Positions 61,081-64,000 of a DNA stretch of 64,000 nt are shown here, piece after piece. A program made the translations under genes and the position numbers. The notes under the pieces are model-generated. The model was not told where the DNA came from and made no database searches. It saw only the letters and a program-made list of their open reading frames with translations. The DNA lies in NCBI GenBank assembly GCA_022766165.1, contig QYLO01000010.1, forward strand, positions 1 through 64,000. Direction: 5' to 3'. The number at the start of each line of letters is the position of its first letter. Within the stretch, counting starts at the first letter, position 1. The DNA comes from Candidatus Electrothrix gigas. GTDB taxonomy: Bacteria > Desulfobacterota > Desulfobulbia > Desulfobulbales > Desulfobulbaceae.

Positions 61081-63279
61081 TCAATACACAAGAGAAAAGG
61101 TAATTTTTCTGCTCAACATATCAACCTGATCCAGTTGAACCTGCACCAGATCACCTAACCGGAGCAGTTTCCCTGTCCGCTCCCCAACCAACTTATGGCC
61201 CTTGCTGTCATAATGGTAGTAATCATCTGTCATCTCACTCACCGGAATAGCGCCGCTGATCAGGCAATCAACCAGTTCCACAAAAAGACCAAAGGAGGTC
61301 ACCCCGGAAATAACCGCCTCAAACTGCTCTGTCACCTTATCCCGGAGATACAGGGCTGCAAGCCGGGCCTGAACATCCCGCTCTGCCTCCACAGCAACCC
61401 GTTCACGGGCAGAGAGAAAGGTTCCAGCTGCTTCCGGGCTTACCCCATCAGGCAGCATTTTTTTCTGCGCCCCCTTTTTTTTGAGCAACAGATTCTGCAT
61501 AACCCGATGGGCTATCAGATCCGGATAGCGGCGGATAGGCGATGTAAAGTGAATATAATACTCGGCAGCTAGGCCAAAATGCCCGTAATTTTTCGGTGTA
61601 TATCTGGCTCGTTGCATGGTACGGAGTAAAAGGTTGTTGACCACATATTCTGCGGAAGAACCCTGAGCCAGCTCCAGAACTTTGGCAAACCAAGAGGGCG
61701 TGAGTTCTGTTGCAGGAAGTTGCAGGCCCAGCGAACAGGCCAGTTCGGCAAAGTCTTTGACCTTGGCCTCATCTGGTTCTTCATGAACCCGAAACAAAAC
61801 CGAGGCACCGATCCGGTCCAAAGTTTCCCCTACGGCCTCGTTGGCAGCCAGCATAAACTCTTCAATCAGCAGATGGGCTTGATTCCGTTGCAACCGCTCA
61901 ACAGAACAGATGGTATCCTTTTCAATCCTGATACTCGCCTCTGGGATGGTAAAACCAAGAGAGCCACGGCTTGTGCGCTGCTTGTTCAGTAATGCGGCCA
62001 GCTCCTTGGCCTTCTCCAGCATAGGTAGCAGAGACTTATGCTGTTGACGGGCCTCCTTCTCACGAAGATAGATGGCACGATGCACGGTATTGTATGTAAA
62101 ACGCTGATAACTGCGGATCATACTTCGGGTGAACTTTTCTCCAATGCGTTGACCTTTATGATCAAATTCTAAAATTGCCGTAAAGGCAGGACGATCCTGA
62201 TCAGGCACCAGAGAGCAGAGGTTGTTAGAGAGCCGCTCCGGCAACATGGGGAGAACAAGATTGGGCAGGTAGACACTGGTTCCGCGCTGATAGGCTTCCT
62301 GATCAATAACAGAACCCGGTTGGACATAATAACTGACATCGGCAATAGAGACAAAGAGCCGAAAGCCCTTTTTGGTCTTCTGCACTGCAATGGCGTCATC
62401 AAAATCTTTGGCCGTGGCCCCGTCAATGGTGACATGACGGAGATAGCGTAAATCCTTTCTCCCTGGCTCAGGTTCGGTCAACGGCACCAAATCGGCTGCT
62501 GCCTGCGCTACATGCTCAGGAAAAGAACAGGGAAGCTTAAACTGCTCCACAGCCATCCGAATCTGTACCTGTACCGAATCTGCCGACCCAAGAATTTCTA
62601 CCACCTTACCCACAGGCATCCGCTGCTTGGTACCGTAATCAAGGATCTCCACCCGCACAGCTACGCCATCAGTCGCATCCATAGCATCGTTGCGGCGTAT
62701 CTGAATACTGTAGGGGAGTTTATCGTTATCCGGGGCCACATAACCGGTGTTTTTTCCGCTCATATAGATCCCGCAAACATGGGTAAAAGCCCGTTTTTCG
62801 ATCTGGACTACCTCACCCTCTGGACGCTGAGGAGAACCACTGGGCTGCACTAAAACCGTGTCACCGTGGTTTGCCCCGTTCAGAGCAGTGGCAGGAATAA
62901 AGATGTCTTTTTGCTGGCGGGCAACATTACCTTCAAGCACTGCAAAACCAAAGCCTTTTGCCGTCAGAGACAGGGTTGCCCGAACCAGCTTTTGTCGCTT
63001 AACTTGTCGCTTAACTTGTCTCTTGGCAATGCTCCAGCGTTGTCTTTGCCGACAAAGCTTGCCATTGTTTTCCAGATCAGCAAGGGTTTCCTTGAGAAGT
63101 TTTTTGGAAGGCTCGATTGGAGCCAGTTCCTTGAGAATTGTCTTGAGTGAGACAGGTTCTGTCTGTTGTTGGAAAAAAACGAGCAAGGTTTTGCTCAGGG
63201 AACGTGTATCATTTTTCTGCTGCTGTGTTGGAGGGAAGAACTCTTTCTTTCTTCGACCTCGTTGTCTTTTTTTTGCCAT
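61081..63279 (-). CDS. rnr: Ribonuclease R
   Basis: This 3'-5' exoribonuclease degrades structured RNA. Of 732 residues, the basic N-terminus (KKRQRGRRKKE) and winged-helix part precede cold-shock domains (VRATLSLTAKGFGFAVLEG). The RNB catalytic domain has TIDGATAKDFDDAIAVQ with the metal-binding aspartates and DVSYYVQPGS. The S1 domain near the C-terminus ends the protein. HFGLAAEYYIHFTSPIRRYPDL is the RNB C-terminal motif. Tandem 12-bp units encode RQVKRQVKRQK at about residue 85-96. Length is a little shorter than E. coli RNase R. The coiled-coil gene follows on the same strand. Confidence 0.95.
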   Translation of the reverse strand: MAKKRQRGRRKKEFFPPTQQQKNDTRSLSKTLLVFFQQQTEPVSLKTILKELAPIEPSKKLLKETLADLENNGKLCRQRQRWSIAKRQVKRQVKRQKLVRATLSLTAKGFGFAVLEGNVARQQKDIFIPATALNGANHGDTVLVQPSGSPQRPEGEVVQIEKRAFTHVCGIYMSGKNTGYVAPDNDKLPYSIQIRRNDAMDATDGVAVRVEILDYGTKQRMPVGKVVEILGSADSVQVQIRMAVEQFKLPCSFPEHVAQAAADLVPLTEPEPGRKDLRYLRHVTIDGATAKDFDDAIAVQKTKKGFRLFVSIADVSYYVQPGSVIDQEAYQRGTSVYLPNLVLPMLPERLSNNLCSLVPDQDRPAFTAILEFDHKGQRIGEKFTRSMIRSYQRFTYNTVHRAIYLREKEARQQHKSLLPMLEKAKELAALLNKQRTSRGSLGFTIPEASIRIEKDTICSVERLQRNQAHLLIEEFMLAANEAVGETLDRIGASVLFRVHEEPDEAKVKDFAELACSLGLQLPATELTPSWFAKVLELAQGSSAEYVVNNLLLRTMQRARYTPKNYGHFGLAAEYYIHFTSPIRRYPDLIAHRVMQNLLLKKKGAQKKMLPDGVSPEAAGTFLSARERVAVEAERDVQARLAALYLRDKVTEQFEAVISGVTSFGLFVELVDCLISGAIPVSEMTDDYYHYDSKGHKLVGERTGKLLRLGDLVQVQLDQVDMLSRKITFSLVY

Positions 63280-63436
63280 TCCTCTTCTGTTTCTCCCTTA
63301 TTTTTGCTTTTCCAAAACGGTCAAAACAGATTATCTCCGTCTTTTCTTCAGTTATCTTAGTTTGCTTATCCTGATGAGTAGTGTACATTACTTTTCAGTA
63401 AATAAAAAGCAACGTCTAATACGCAAGGAAAGAGAT

Positions 63437-64000
63437 ATGGGGAAGTTTGATCTGGAACAATACCGTCAGGAAATGGCATCGTTTATAGGTACAGGAAAAG
63501 AGACCTCAGTATTTTATAAGGCATTGGATTTTGCCTTTGCTGCGCATGACGGTCAAATGCGCAAGTCAGGTGACCCGTATATCATCCATCCCTGTGCCAC
63601 TGCCCGCATCCTTGCTGAGGAAATGGATGTCCATAACTGTGAAATTTTGGCTGCTGGTCTGCTTCACGATACTATTGAGGATGTGGAGGAGATCACTGCT
63701 CAGGTAATTCAAAAAAAATTCGGGCAAAATGTAGAGGCGATTGTTGTTGGCTGTACCAAGGTTAAGCACCATACCGGGGATAAACAGGCCCTGAAAAAAT
63801 TGGTTCACCGTAAGCTCTTTACTGGAGCAGCAGCCCGGCCCGAGGTTATGGTGGTCAAACTGGCTGACCGAATGCATAATCTGCGTACCTTGGACTCTAT
63901 GCCTCGTCATAAACGCCAACGTATTGCCGAAGAAACCCTGGATTTTTACGCTCCTCTGGCAACTATTCTTGGTCTTTTTGCGCTGAAACGAGAACTCTAC
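63437..64000 (+). CDS. RelA/SpoT family protein, N-terminal part, runs off window
   Basis: The 188 visible residues form the HD hydrolase domain of a bifunctional (p)ppGpp synthetase/hydrolase: FYKALDFAFAAHDGQMRKSG, YIIHPCATARILAEE, AAGLLHDTIEDVEE with the HD pair, VVKLADRMHNLRTLDSM and FYAPLATILGLFALK. The HD metal-binding residues are present, so hydrolysis should work. The synthetase and regulatory domains lie beyond the window. ATG 63437 has AAGGAAAGAG upstream; ATG 63374, 21 codons earlier in frame, is possible. Whether it is Rel or SpoT-like cannot be told from this part. Confidence 0.93.
   Translation, partial: MGKFDLEQYRQEMASFIGTGKETSVFYKALDFAFAAHDGQMRKSGDPYIIHPCATARILAEEMDVHNCEILAAGLLHDTIEDVEEITAQVIQKKFGQNVEAIVVGCTKVKHHTGDKQALKKLVHRKLFTGAAARPEVMVVKLADRMHNLRTLDSMPRHKRQRIAEETLDFYAPLATILGLFALKRELY

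Overview
The window looks like chromosomal DNA of a Gram-negative bacterium of moderate G+C content. The gene set (NIL-domain dicluster ferredoxin, small ferredoxin, cytochrome c'-like and b561-like proteins, FolE2, DUF721/DciA-like protein, Rpn-type nuclease, CHAT/NB-ARC protein) fits an anaerobic or microaerophilic Desulfobacterota such as Desulfobulbales, possibly a cable-bacterium relative. This placement is inferred from gene content and no marker gene proves it. Genes are dense, often overlap by 8 to 17 bases, and sit on both strands in short operons.

Layout. 1-1.5 kb: two insertion sequence remnants, one apparently inserted into the other. 1.5-2.1 kb: a truncated outer-membrane barrel gene. 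2.2-17.5 kb: sensor kinase, gapA, der, a JAMM-like protein, a Glu/Leu-type dehydrogenase, a PurB/PcaB-like lyase, ferredoxin, asnS, tRNA-Asn, tRNA-Pro, a two-receiver hybrid kinase, and an APH-like kinase plus P-loop kinase pair that many bacteria encode as one fused protein. 17.6-20.9 kb: NIL ferredoxin, cytochrome c'-like protein and three secreted or anchored jelly-roll-like proteins, two of them tandem duplicates. 20.9-26.3 kb: folE2, an S4 protein, a stand-alone IMP cyclohydrolase, purN, pyrR, a GHKL sensor and a DUF721 protein. 26.3-32.9 kb: Rpn nuclease, TPR protein, then a rib operon split by a 2.9 kb AT-rich island (5mC methyltransferase, DUF262, HEPN). A decayed ribE 5' end lies before the island and an intact ribE-ribBA after it. 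33-42.1 kb: mostly minus-strand housekeeping genes (DUF89, TtcA-like, lipoprotein, hisB, pgl, YrfG-like, mfd) and a plus-strand rhomboid. 42.3-42.46 kb: a seven-unit array with a 23-bp period. 42.6-50 kb: DUF1622, cytochrome b561, trpD, then an ABC exporter and three glycosyltransferases that look like a glycan assembly cluster. 50-59.5 kb: a large AAA ATPase with an unusual N-terminus, DUF882 protein, ispA, gltA-type oxidoreductase, an RtcB remnant and a CHAT-NB-ARC protein. 59.6-64 kb: TrmJ-type methyltransferase, coiled-coil membrane protein, RNase R and the start of a RelA/SpoT gene.

The best candidates for unusual biology are the methyltransferase-DUF262-HEPN island and its ribE scar, the CHAT-NB-ARC protein, the 23-bp array upstream of mfd, the AAA protein at 50-52.4 kb, and two genome-style patterns: a dispersed intergenic hairpin repeat and 9- or 12-bp in-frame tandem repeats in otherwise conserved housekeeping proteins.
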